This document shows positions 33,897-41,449 of a stretch of 64,000 nt of DNA, in pieces (the stretch's first letter is position 1; each line of letters opens with the position of its first letter). The DNA lies in NCBI RefSeq assembly GCF_000013865.1, contig NC_007948.1, positions 620,001-684,000 of the forward strand. Direction: 5' to 3'. Origin of the DNA: Polaromonas sp. JS666 (GTDB lineage: Bacteria > Pseudomonadota > Gammaproteobacteria > Burkholderiales > Burkholderiaceae_C). The notes beneath the pieces were generated by a model. It did no database searches, was not told the DNA's origin, and was given only the letters and a program-made list of their open reading frames with translations. Both the position numbers and the translations under genes were made by a program.

Positions 33897-34787
33897 TCAG
33901 GACTGGAAGTCCTTGAGTTCCTTCTTGATCCACTCGATGAACACCCGGGTGCGCATGGGCAACAGCCGGGCGTGCGGGTAGACCACGTTGATCGGGCGAA
34001 CCGCCGGCTCAAAATCCTCCAGCACGGTGCACAGTTGTTTGCTTTGCAGAAACGGCGCCACCTGGTAGGACAGAAACATGCCCAGGCCCGCGCCGGCCAC
34101 GCAAGCCGCAACGGCCGGCGCATTCTGGTTGAACTCCAGATTACCACTGACGGCCAGGCGCAGTGGCCGGCCCTGGTCATTGAACGGCCCCCATGTGAGG
34201 GCATGCTCGGTCACGCGCACGCAGTTGGCCTTCAGCAGGTCTTTGGGATGCCGCGGCGTGCCATGGCGTTTCAGCCAGTCGGGGCTGGCTACCACCAGGC
34301 GCCGGATGTGGCCGACCGTCTGCGCGACCAGCGTGGAGTCTTCGGGCTCGCCAATGCGGATGCCTACGTCAATGCCTTCTTCCAGCAGGTTGACCACGCG
34401 GTCCAGCAGCACCATGCTGCAGCGCATCTTTTCGTATTGCTGCACAAAGCGCGTCACGGCAGGGGCAACATGCATTTGCCCGAACAGCACGGGCGCGGTG
34501 ATGGTCAGGTGGCCCGTTGGTTCGCCGGCCTCCGCCGTGAGCGCTGCTTCCGCATCGTCCAGCGCGGCCAGCAATTGCCGGCAACTCTCCAGGTGCCGCC
34601 GGCCTTCCTCGGTCAGCGAAATGCGTCGCGTGGTCCGGTTGAACAGGCGCACGCCCAGTTGCGCTTCGAAGCCGGCCAGCGTGCGCACCATGGCGGGCAG
34701 CGACGACTCCATGACGCGGGCCGCAGCGGTCAGGCTGCCTTCTTCGGCAATATGAATGAAGGCCTGCATGGCCCTGAGCTTGTCCAT
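33897..34787 (-). CDS. LysR-type regulator divergent from GST operon
   Basis: The 296-residue protein begins MDKLRAMQAFIHIAEEGSLTAAARVMESSLPAMVRTLAGFEAQLGVRLFNRTTRRISLTEEG, a CrgA/DhcR-type winged helix, followed by an effector domain. It is divergent from the glutathione S-transferase gene and probably controls it; an AATCC-N7-GGATT palindrome (34817-34833) lies in the 150-bp interval. No specific ligand can be assigned. Confidence 0.85.
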   Translation of the reverse strand: MDKLRAMQAFIHIAEEGSLTAAARVMESSLPAMVRTLAGFEAQLGVRLFNRTTRRISLTEEGRRHLESCRQLLAALDDAEAALTAEAGEPTGHLTITAPVLFGQMHVAPAVTRFVQQYEKMRCSMVLLDRVVNLLEEGIDVGIRIGEPEDSTLVAQTVGHIRRLVVASPDWLKRHGTPRHPKDLLKANCVRVTEHALTWGPFNDQGRPLRLAVSGNLEFNQNAPAVAACVAGAGLGMFLSYQVAPFLQSKQLCTVLEDFEPAVRPINVVYPHARLLPMRTRVFIEWIKKELKDFQS

Positions 34788-34816
34788 GGCGCCATGGTAA
34801 CCCCGTGCTTGAAATT

Positions 34817-34833
34817 AATCCGATTTAAGGATT
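34817..34833. promoter_or_regulatory. Candidate LysR operator (AATCC-N7-GGATT)
   Basis: A 5-7-5 inverted repeat of the T-N11-A class lies 30 bp upstream of the LysR start codon, followed by another ATCC half-site (34840s), the usual layout of LysR recognition and activation sites. Confidence 0.5.
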
Positions 34834-34937
34834 AGTTAAATCCTATGTCAGCTATTTATTCAAATTAACGGATCAAACAGAATCCACCGTAGTCGAATCC
34901 CTTGTTCCATTTCATTAACCCCCTTGAAAGACCCCGC

Positions 34938-35615
34938 ATGAACGCAGTTGCCGCCTCCACCCCCAACGCAAGCCTCAAGGCGCTCCCGGCGCAGCCCATC
35001 AAGCTTTACCGTGTCGCCATTTCCGGCCACGCGCACCGGGTGGAGCTGTTCCTGTCGCTGCTGGGCCTGCCGTTTGAACGGGTGGAGATTGACCTGGCGG
35101 CCAAGGCGCATAAAACACCTGAATTCCTGGCCATGAACGCATTCGGTCAGGTACCCGTGATCCAGGATGGCGATGTGACCCTGGCCGACTCCAACGCCAT
35201 CCTGGTGTACCTCGCCCGGCGCTATGCGCAGGACGCAGACGCGTGGATGCCGACCGAGCCCGTGGCTGCGGCCGCCGTGCAGCGCTGGCTGTCGGTAGCC
35301 GCCGGCCCGCTGGCATTCGGGCCTGCCGCGGCACGCGTCATCCAGCTGTTCAAGCGGCCCGACAGCCCGGACGCCGCCATAGCTCGCGCGCATGCCCTGT
35401 TTGCCGTGATGGAGCAGCAGCTCGGGCAGTCCGCATTTCTCGCCGGCAACACGCCCACGCTGGCCGATATTGCCAACTACAGCTATACCGCCCATGCGCC
35501 CGAGGGCAATGTTTCGCTGGAACCTTACCCCAGGCTGCGCGCCTGGCTGGCCCGCATCGAAGCCCTGCCGCGCTTTGTCCCCATGGTCAAAACGCCCACC
35601 GGGCTGGCAGCATGA
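34938..35615 (+). CDS. Glutathione S-transferase
   Basis: The 225-residue protein has an N-terminal thioredoxin-like domain (KLYRVAISGHAHRVELFLSLLGLPFERVEIDLAAKAHKTPEFLAMNAFGQVPVIQDGDVTLADSNAILVYLAR, with the cis-proline VPV and glutathione-binding DS motif) and a helical C-terminal domain (FLAGNTPTLADIANYSYT). It conjugates glutathione to electrophiles or acts as a peroxidase. The start at 34938 is favoured by the family start and a weak AAAGA site. Its stop overlaps the next gene's ATG (ATGA), so they are co-translated. A LysR regulator is divergent. Confidence 0.93.
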   Translation: MNAVAASTPNASLKALPAQPIKLYRVAISGHAHRVELFLSLLGLPFERVEIDLAAKAHKTPEFLAMNAFGQVPVIQDGDVTLADSNAILVYLARRYAQDADAWMPTEPVAAAAVQRWLSVAAGPLAFGPAAARVIQLFKRPDSPDAAIARAHALFAVMEQQLGQSAFLAGNTPTLADIANYSYTAHAPEGNVSLEPYPRLRAWLARIEALPRFVPMVKTPTGLAA

Positions 35616-36562
35616 GCGTATCCGCGTTTCACGAGGGCGAGCGTGCGGTGCAGGCCCGGGTGGGCGTGCAGGAGCGGATGGCGCAGCTCGGCCCGCGCGT
35701 CATCCGGGACTTCATGCCCGATCAGCACCGCGAGTTTTTTGGGCAGCTGCCTTTTGTGATTGCCGGCACGGCGGACGCGTCCGGCCAGCCTTGGGCCTCG
35801 GTGCTCGCGGCACCACCCGGTTTCATTCACTCGCCCCATCCGCAGCGGCTGGTGCTGCAGGCGCAGCCCCTGCCGGGCGATCCGCTGCAGGACACTTTGG
35901 CGGAAGGCGCGGCCATCGGCCTGCTGGGCATGGAGCCGCACACGCGGCGGCGCAACCGCATGAATGGGGTGGTGCAGGGCCTGGGTGCTGCGGGTTTTTC
36001 GGTGCAGGTGAGCCAGAGCTTTGGCAACTGCCCCAAGTACATCCAGGCCCGTGAGCCGGTGTATGACGCGGGCCTTGCGCCTGTACCGCCCGTGGTGCAC
36101 CAGGCGGGCCAGCTCGACGATGCGGCGCGCGCCATGATCGCGGCGGCCGATACCCTCTTCATCGCGACGGCCTATATGGGTGACGGTGACGACGCGGGGC
36201 GGGCCGGCGGGGTGGATGTGTCGCACCGCGGTGGCAAACCCGGCTTTGTGCGGGTGGGCGCCGACGGCACGCTCACGGTGCCGGATTTCATGGGCAACTT
36301 TTTTTTCAACACGCTGGGCAATATTGCGGTCAATCCGCGGGCCGGCCTGCTGTTCATCGACTTTGACAATGGCGACCTGCTCTATCTGGCCGTTACGGCA
36401 GACATCATCTGGGACGGCCCTGAGGTGCAGGCCTTTGCCGAGGCGCAGCGCCTGCTGCGGTTCAAGGTGGGATCGATGCGCTTGGTGAAGGGCTCATTGC
36501 CCCTGCGCTGGGGCGAGGCGGAGCTGTCGCCGGTGCTTGAGACCACGGGCACCTGGGCCTGA
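35612..36562 (+). CDS. Pyridoxamine 5'-phosphate oxidase-like FMN-binding protein
   Basis: The 316-residue protein contains a large PNPOx-like split barrel: FFGQLPFVIAGTADASGQPWASVLAAPPGFI, and a second barrel half with FIATAYMGDGDDAGRAGGVDVSHRGGKPGFVRVGADGTLTVPDFMGNFFFNTLGNIAVNPRAGLLFIDFDNGDLLYLAV, which is the strongest family match. The pairing of this protein with a glutathione S-transferase, coupled by an ATGA overlap, recurs in beta-proteobacteria (my recollection, not checked). FMN-dependent reduction of an electrophilic compound is plausible. Terminal residues do not identify a substrate. Confidence 0.78.
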   Translation: MSVSAFHEGERAVQARVGVQERMAQLGPRVIRDFMPDQHREFFGQLPFVIAGTADASGQPWASVLAAPPGFIHSPHPQRLVLQAQPLPGDPLQDTLAEGAAIGLLGMEPHTRRRNRMNGVVQGLGAAGFSVQVSQSFGNCPKYIQAREPVYDAGLAPVPPVVHQAGQLDDAARAMIAAADTLFIATAYMGDGDDAGRAGGVDVSHRGGKPGFVRVGADGTLTVPDFMGNFFFNTLGNIAVNPRAGLLFIDFDNGDLLYLAVTADIIWDGPEVQAFAEAQRLLRFKVGSMRLVKGSLPLRWGEAELSPVLETTGTWA

Positions 36563-36582
36563 TCTGTAGCGTTGACACGAGC

Positions 36583-37506
36583 TCAGCCGATGGCTTCCAG
36601 CGCGAGCTCTCGCTCCAGCCATGCGCGAAATTTCTGCACAGCCGGCCGATCCGCGCTGTGGGCTGAGGTGACGATGCGGTAAGCCATGCCCTCGACCGTC
36701 TGGCCGGGCAAGACCACCTTGAGCTGGCCGCTGCCCAGCAGGGGCAGCACCAGCGGCGTGCGCCCTATGGCGATGCCGGCGCCCTGAACGGCGGCGGTCA
36801 GCACATGCTCGTACTGCGAAAAATACAGGCAGGGCTGCTGGGTCGACTGCTTCAGCTCCAGCCGTTCGTACCAGGCCGTCCACGACATCCACGAAAAGCG
36901 CGTGGCCGGGTCGTAATAAACAAGCAGCGGCGTGTGCAGGATGTCGGCGACAGCGCTGATGCGCGCCGCGACGGCCGGCGCGGCCACCAGCAGGGCTTGT
37001 TCTTGCAGCAAGGGCGGCGGGCCTTCGCCTCCGGGCGGAGGCGGGCTTAGCCGCACGGCCAGGTCGATGCCTTCGCGCTCCAGGTTCACCTTGGCTTCCG
37101 AGGCGTCGACGCGCACGTCAATGGCGGGCTCCAGCAGCTGGAACTTCGCCAGCTTGGGCGCCAGCCACAGCGCGGCGAAAGACGGCGTGGTGGTGATCGA
37201 CACCGACACCCGGTCTACGGCCAGCAGGCGGTCGACGGCCGAGGCCAGTTGCGCCAGCGACGCACGGGCCGCTTCATAAAGCTGCCGGCCCTCGGGCGTC
37301 AGGCTCAGCCCCTTGCCGCCGCGCAAGAACAGCGCTGCGCCCAGCGCGTCTTCCAGGCTCTTGACCTGCTTGCTCACGGCCGATTGCGTGATGAACAGCT
37401 CTTCGGCCGCAGCGGTGAAGCTCAGGTGACGCGCGGCCGCTTCGAAGCCGCGTATCGCATCAAGCGACATGGCGCGCAGCGCGCTGGAGGAAGAACTGTT
37501 CAGCAT
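36583..37506 (-). CDS. LysR-type regulator (GcvA-like), divergent from DUF2917 gene
   Basis: The 307-residue protein starts at 37506, where a polyserine N-terminus (LNSSSSSALRAMSLDAIRGFEAAARHLSFTAAAEELFITQSAVSKQVKSLEDALGAALFLRGGKG) leads into a GcvA-type winged helix. The effector domain contains VSVSITTTPSFAALWLAPKLAKF and EREGIDLAVRLSPPPPG. It is divergent from a DUF2917 protein (95 bp between start codons), the same arrangement found again at 56470-58197. Confidence 0.88.
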   Translation of the reverse strand: MLNSSSSSALRAMSLDAIRGFEAAARHLSFTAAAEELFITQSAVSKQVKSLEDALGAALFLRGGKGLSLTPEGRQLYEAARASLAQLASAVDRLLAVDRVSVSITTTPSFAALWLAPKLAKFQLLEPAIDVRVDASEAKVNLEREGIDLAVRLSPPPPGGEGPPPLLQEQALLVAAPAVAARISAVADILHTPLLVYYDPATRFSWMSWTAWYERLELKQSTQQPCLYFSQYEHVLTAAVQGAGIAIGRTPLVLPLLGSGQLKVVLPGQTVEGMAYRIVTSAHSADRPAVQKFRAWLERELALEAIG

Positions 37507-37601
37507 GGCATGAATGATTGGAATACCCCGGATGACAAACCATCCGGCCGCGCGGGCCGGGTACAGGGAAGAATCAAACCACACTTTCCAAGGAGTCCGC
37601 C

Positions 37602-37880
37602 ATGCATGCCCTGCAAACCCCGCTCAAGCTCGGGCCCATCCCCAAACCCCTGCGCCTGCGGCGCGGCCAGGCTCTGACCTGCACCGAGGGCTGCCTCTGG
37701 ATCACCAGCGACGCGCTGGCCGGGCGCGGCCGGGACAGCGACGTCGTGCTGGAGAGCGGCCAGTCCTTTGTCACGCCGCAAGCCGCGACCTACTTTGTTG
37801 GCGCCCCGCGTGGTTGCGGCGTCCTGTCATTTTTATCCCCGGACACCCCTGCCCGAAACCCTCTGGAGGCTACATGCTGA
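37602..37880 (+). CDS. DUF2917 domain protein
   Basis: The 92-residue protein contains the DUF2917 pattern: LRLRRGQALTCTEGCLWITSDALAGRGRDSDVVLESGQSFVTPQAATYFVGAPRGCGVLSFL, a small cupin-like beta sheet. The family has no known function. It overlaps the enoyl-CoA hydratase start by 7 bp and so is co-translated with it. A GcvA-like LysR gene is divergent. A GGAG-type ribosome site (AAGGAG) precedes its ATG. Confidence 0.82.
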   Translation: MHALQTPLKLGPIPKPLRLRRGQALTCTEGCLWITSDALAGRGRDSDVVLESGQSFVTPQAATYFVGAPRGCGVLSFLSPDTPARNPLEATC

Positions 37881-38659
37881 TAGAAGCCGAGCGCCGCGGC
37901 CAGCACGTGGTGCTGACGCTGAACCGCCCCGAAAAACTCAACGCCCTGAGCTACGAACTCATCGATGAGCTGATGGACCGGCTCGATGCGCTGGAGCGCG
38001 ACGAGAGCGTGCGCTGCCTGGTGCTGACCGGGCGGGGCGACAAGGCCTTCAGCGCCGGCGCCGACATCGCGGGCTTTGCGCCGGATGTTGCCGCATCGCC
38101 CGAAACAGCAGCGCGCCGCTTCGTCGCGCGCGGCCAGGCCATGACGCGCCGCGTCGAGAACTACCCCAAGCCCATCATCGCGGCTGTGAACGGGATTGCC
38201 TTTGGCGGCGGCTGCGAAACCATGGAGGCCTGCAGCCTGGCGATTGCGGCGGAACATGCGACTTTTGCCAAGCCTGAAATCCGGCTGGGCTTTCCGCCGC
38301 CGTTCGGCGGTACACAGCGCCTGCCGCGCCATATAGGCCGCAAGCGCGCCAACGAAATGATCCTGACGGGGGAGGCCATCAGCGCGGAAGAGGCATTGCT
38401 GATCGGGCTCATCAACCACGTGGTGCCTGCCAGCGACCTGTTGCCTGCCTGCCTGCGCATGGCGGACCTGATCGCCGCCAATTCGGCCGTAGCCGTCACG
38501 GCCTCGCTGCGTGCGGTCACACGCGGGTTGAACGTCTCCATCGACGAAGGCCTGGCCATCGAAGCCGCGCAGTTCATGATCGCCGCGGCCTCGCCTGATG
38601 CGAAGGAGGGCACGGCGGCCTTTGTGGAGAAGCGCCAGCCGGTGTTTTGCCATCGCTGA
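37874..38659 (+). CDS. Enoyl-CoA hydratase/isomerase family protein
   Basis: The 261-residue crotonase-fold protein starts at 37874 after a GGAGG site. RRGQHVVLTLNRPEKLNALSYELIDELMDRLDALERDESVRCLVLTGRGDKAFSAGADI is the N-terminal core with the oxyanion hole; VNGIAFGGGCETMEACSLAIAAEHATFAKPEIRLGFPPPFGGTQRLPRHIGRKRANEMILTG is the second oxyanion segment and catalytic region, including the Glu of ICDE-type (KPEIRLG). It probably hydrates or isomerises enoyl-CoA in a fatty- or aromatic-acid route. It is coupled to the DUF2917 gene; dbpA follows on the same strand 92 bp later. Confidence 0.92.
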   Translation: MLIEAERRGQHVVLTLNRPEKLNALSYELIDELMDRLDALERDESVRCLVLTGRGDKAFSAGADIAGFAPDVAASPETAARRFVARGQAMTRRVENYPKPIIAAVNGIAFGGGCETMEACSLAIAAEHATFAKPEIRLGFPPPFGGTQRLPRHIGRKRANEMILTGEAISAEEALLIGLINHVVPASDLLPACLRMADLIAANSAVAVTASLRAVTRGLNVSIDEGLAIEAAQFMIAAASPDAKEGTAAFVEKRQPVFCHR

Positions 38660-38751
38660 GGCCACCGGCCCGTGGGGCCACAGTAGGGCCACAGTGGGGC
38701 AATAGTGAGGTTATTGAGCGGCTGGCCGGGCCTCGCGCCGATAATCGGCGC

Positions 38752-40158
38752 ATGACTTCTTCTTCCTCCGACTTCAGCGCCCTGTCCCTTCCGGCCCATG
38801 TGCTGGCCAATCTGCAGCAGCTGGGCTACCTCAGCATGACGCCGATCCAGGCGGCCAGCCTGCCGGTGGCGCTGCTCGGCAAGGACCTGATTGCGCAGGC
38901 CAAAACCGGCAGCGGCAAGACCGCGGCGTTCGGGCTCGCGCTGCTGGCCAACCTCAATGCACGCCGCTTCGCCGTGCAGGCCATGGTGCTGTGCCCGACG
39001 CGCGAACTGGCCGACCAGGTGGCCACGGAAATCCGCCGGCTGGCGCGCGCCGAGGAAAACATCAAGGTCGTCACGCTGTGCGGCGGCGTGCCGCTGCGCA
39101 ACCAGGTGTCGAGCCTGCAGAACGGCGCACACATCGTGGTGGGCACGCCGGGCCGCATCATGGACCACCTGGAGCGGGAGACGCTGGACGTCGACGCGCT
39201 GAACACCCTGGTGCTGGACGAAGCCGACCGCATGCTGGACATGGGCTTTTACAACGACATCGCCACCGTGGCCAAACAGTGCCCCGACGAGCGGCAAACC
39301 CTGCTGTTTTCGGCCACCTACCCCGAGGGCATTGCCAAGCTCAGCCAGCAGTTCATGAAGGAGCCGCAAACCATCACCGTGCAGGCGCAGCACGAGAAAA
39401 GCAAAATCCGCCAGCGCTGGTATGAGGTGCCGGAGAGCGACCGCGACGAAGCGCGCCTGAACGCGGTGGCGCTGCTGCTCAACCATTACCGCCCGGCCAG
39501 CACCCTGGCTTTTTGCAATACCAAATCGCAGTGCCGCGCGCTGGTCGCCTATTTGAAGAACAAGGGCTTCAGCGCGCTGGCGCTGTACGGCGAGCTCGAG
39601 CAGCGTGAGCGCGACCAGGTGCTGGTGCAGTTTTCCAACCGCAGCTGCTCGGTGCTGGTGGCCACCGACGTGGCCGCGCGCGGCCTGGATATTTCGCAGC
39701 TGGAGATGGTGATCAATGTCGATGTCACGCCCGATGCCGAGGTGCACATTCACCGCATCGGCCGCACCGGCCGCGCCGATGAGGAGGGCTGGGCCATCAG
39801 CCTGGCCAGCATGGACGAGATGGGCTCGGTCGGCAAAATCGAGCAGTTGCAGAACGCCGAATCCGAATGGCACAAGCTGACTGAGCTCACACCCACCAGC
39901 ACCGAGCCGCTGCTGCCGCCCATGGTCACTTTGCAGATCGTCGGCGGGCGCAAGGAGAAAATTCGCGCCGGCGATGTGCTGGGAGCGTTGACCGGGGAAG
40001 CGGGTTTTACCCGCGAGCAGGTCGGCAAGATCAACGTCAACGAGTTCTCGACCTATGTGGCGGTGGACCGCGCCATCGCCAGCCAGGCGCAGCAAAAACT
40101 CGCCAGTGGCCGCGTCAAGGGCAAGAGCGTCAAGGTCCGCTTCATGGACGAGACCTGA
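38752..40158 (+). CDS. dbpA: ATP-dependent RNA helicase DbpA
   Basis: The 468-residue protein has all DEAD-box motifs: LIAQAKTGSGKT (I), PTRELADQVA (Ia), TPGRIMDHLE, VLDEADRMLDMGF (II), LFSATY (III), LVATDVAARGLDI (V) and VHIHRIGRTGRADEEG (VI). The C-terminal domain, LQIVGGRKEKIRAGDVLGALTGEAGFTREQVGKINVNEFSTYVAVDRAIASQAQQKL, is the DbpA RNA-binding domain that recognises 23S rRNA hairpin 92. It acts in 50S ribosome assembly. The ATG at 38752 is chosen because the family starts there; upstream in-frame codons add only Pro/Arg-rich sequence. Confidence 0.97.
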   Translation: MTSSSSDFSALSLPAHVLANLQQLGYLSMTPIQAASLPVALLGKDLIAQAKTGSGKTAAFGLALLANLNARRFAVQAMVLCPTRELADQVATEIRRLARAEENIKVVTLCGGVPLRNQVSSLQNGAHIVVGTPGRIMDHLERETLDVDALNTLVLDEADRMLDMGFYNDIATVAKQCPDERQTLLFSATYPEGIAKLSQQFMKEPQTITVQAQHEKSKIRQRWYEVPESDRDEARLNAVALLLNHYRPASTLAFCNTKSQCRALVAYLKNKGFSALALYGELEQRERDQVLVQFSNRSCSVLVATDVAARGLDISQLEMVINVDVTPDAEVHIHRIGRTGRADEEGWAISLASMDEMGSVGKIEQLQNAESEWHKLTELTPTSTEPLLPPMVTLQIVGGRKEKIRAGDVLGALTGEAGFTREQVGKINVNEFSTYVAVDRAIASQAQQKLASGRVKGKSVKVRFMDET

Positions 40159-40219
40159 AGCCCCGCGGGCAAGCTGCTCCTTACCTTGATTCCTGCCTGC
40201 TACTTTCCACTTTCCACTA

Positions 40220-41435
40220 GTGTGGTGCGCTCGAAGTTCTAGAACTTATGGGGGCGCCGGCAGTATCGGCGTTTGCGGGTGTCGAACTCACGCTCCCGGC
40301 CAGAAGGGGCCGCTCGTCAGCGACGGCTTAACGGCCGACTGACGCAGCGAGCGATCGTTGCCCAGAAGCAGTTAATAATTGGAACAATCATGCGCCAGCG
40401 CGTAATCTTCACGAACAGTCCCGCAGTCAGCGAGTTATACCGTTGCTTCGAGATCTCCCACGGGGCGCTTCACCACTACACGACAGCATATGCCGCTGCT
40501 TCCATCTCAAGTAATGGGGAACTGTGGCTTACGCGTGCCGACTCGTTCCTAGATCAAAGCGAAGTGGACTACGGGACCAGTATCTTGAAGGCGGCCGTCA
40601 AAGCGATCTTGACGGGTGAGGACCAAGCACGCCTCCTTGACCTTCTCGCACACATGAACGGCTCACTCCGCAAGTGTTATGTGCTTTCCCTCTCGAGCAA
40701 TTCGTCATCTACTTACCTAGCCAACACATACGGACCAAGCAATCTTGAGCTTCGAGAAAACTTTCCAATCGATCTCACGTACTCCGCGCGGCACTGCGTT
40801 CCTGACGGGGACGGATTTCTCCTCCACCATTTTTCCCAGCTGTATGAGGCGGTAGAAGGCTATGTCGTCTACGACGAAGACGAGCAATTGAGGATTGCTG
40901 GAAAGGCGATTGCCGCGGTTCAGGAGTTGGCCCATGCGAACGCGGACGTTGGGGATCTATTCCACATGCGTCAATTACTGATCGCTTGCATCACCCTCTT
41001 CAAACAGAAGCACTATGAGCAGGAAGAGGAGTACCGGATCGTCCTGCATCGCCTTGGCGAGATCGAGGTCCCTGACTTCGACGAACAGAGAGTCACCAAC
41101 GGTCGAACGATCAGCTACATCAGGGCGCAAGTTCCATGGTTCGAGCGCGACTGTGTCGTTGCCGTTCATGCCGCGACGTCAAATGCACACCATCCCGTCA
41201 TTTCAGCGGATCAGTAGTCGAGGCGGCTTCGGGTAGCACCGCAAAGCCGCTTGGAGGAGCGCTTTGGGTCGTGATTGACTGTTCGATCCGACGCCGGAAA
41301 GCCGACTATTCTTGCCAAGTCTGACGCGGCAGCGGGGCCTGTCAGCGGTTGTCATTCCGGGAGCGCCGGCTGATCAGCGACGAGGCCCACGGGCCTCGCC
41401 ATCATATAAGTACAGAATAGAGTGGCGCACCACAC
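40220..41435. mobile_element. Non-autonomous transposon-like unit with IS630-like ends and DUF2971 cargo
   Basis: The ends GTGTGGTGCGC (40220-40230) and GCGCACCACAC (41425-41435) are perfect inverted repeats, extended inward by a shared TTCT and ACTTAT motif. Each end is flanked by TA (40218-40219 and 41436-41437), the target duplication used by IS630/Tc1-mariner elements. The 1216-bp unit has lower GC than its neighbours and carries one gene (DUF2971) but no transposase. Left of it is a short CTTTCCA heptamer repeat. Confidence 0.7.
40390..41217 (+). CDS. DUF2971 domain protein, cargo of the TA-flanked element
   Basis: The 275-residue protein begins at the ATG at 40390 (weak GGA site); EISHGALHHYTTAYAAASISSNGELWLTRADSFLDQSEVDYGTSIL is the N-terminal signature of DUF2971, and LFKQKHYEQEEEYRIVLHRLGEI in the C-terminal half carries the paired Tyr/Glu residues of that family. 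DUF2971 proteins have no settled function; some occur in defence-related or mobile contexts. The base composition is near 50 percent GC, lower than the surrounding genes, and it is the only gene between the element's inverted repeats. An upstream start at 40273 is possible but would give an arm rich in Arg with no family match. Confidence 0.7.
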   Translation: MRQRVIFTNSPAVSELYRCFEISHGALHHYTTAYAAASISSNGELWLTRADSFLDQSEVDYGTSILKAAVKAILTGEDQARLLDLLAHMNGSLRKCYVLSLSSNSSSTYLANTYGPSNLELRENFPIDLTYSARHCVPDGDGFLLHHFSQLYEAVEGYVVYDEDEQLRIAGKAIAAVQELAHANADVGDLFHMRQLLIACITLFKQKHYEQEEEYRIVLHRLGEIEVPDFDEQRVTNGRTISYIRAQVPWFERDCVVAVHAATSNAHHPVISADQ

Positions 41436-41449
41436 TAGCTACTTTCTGA

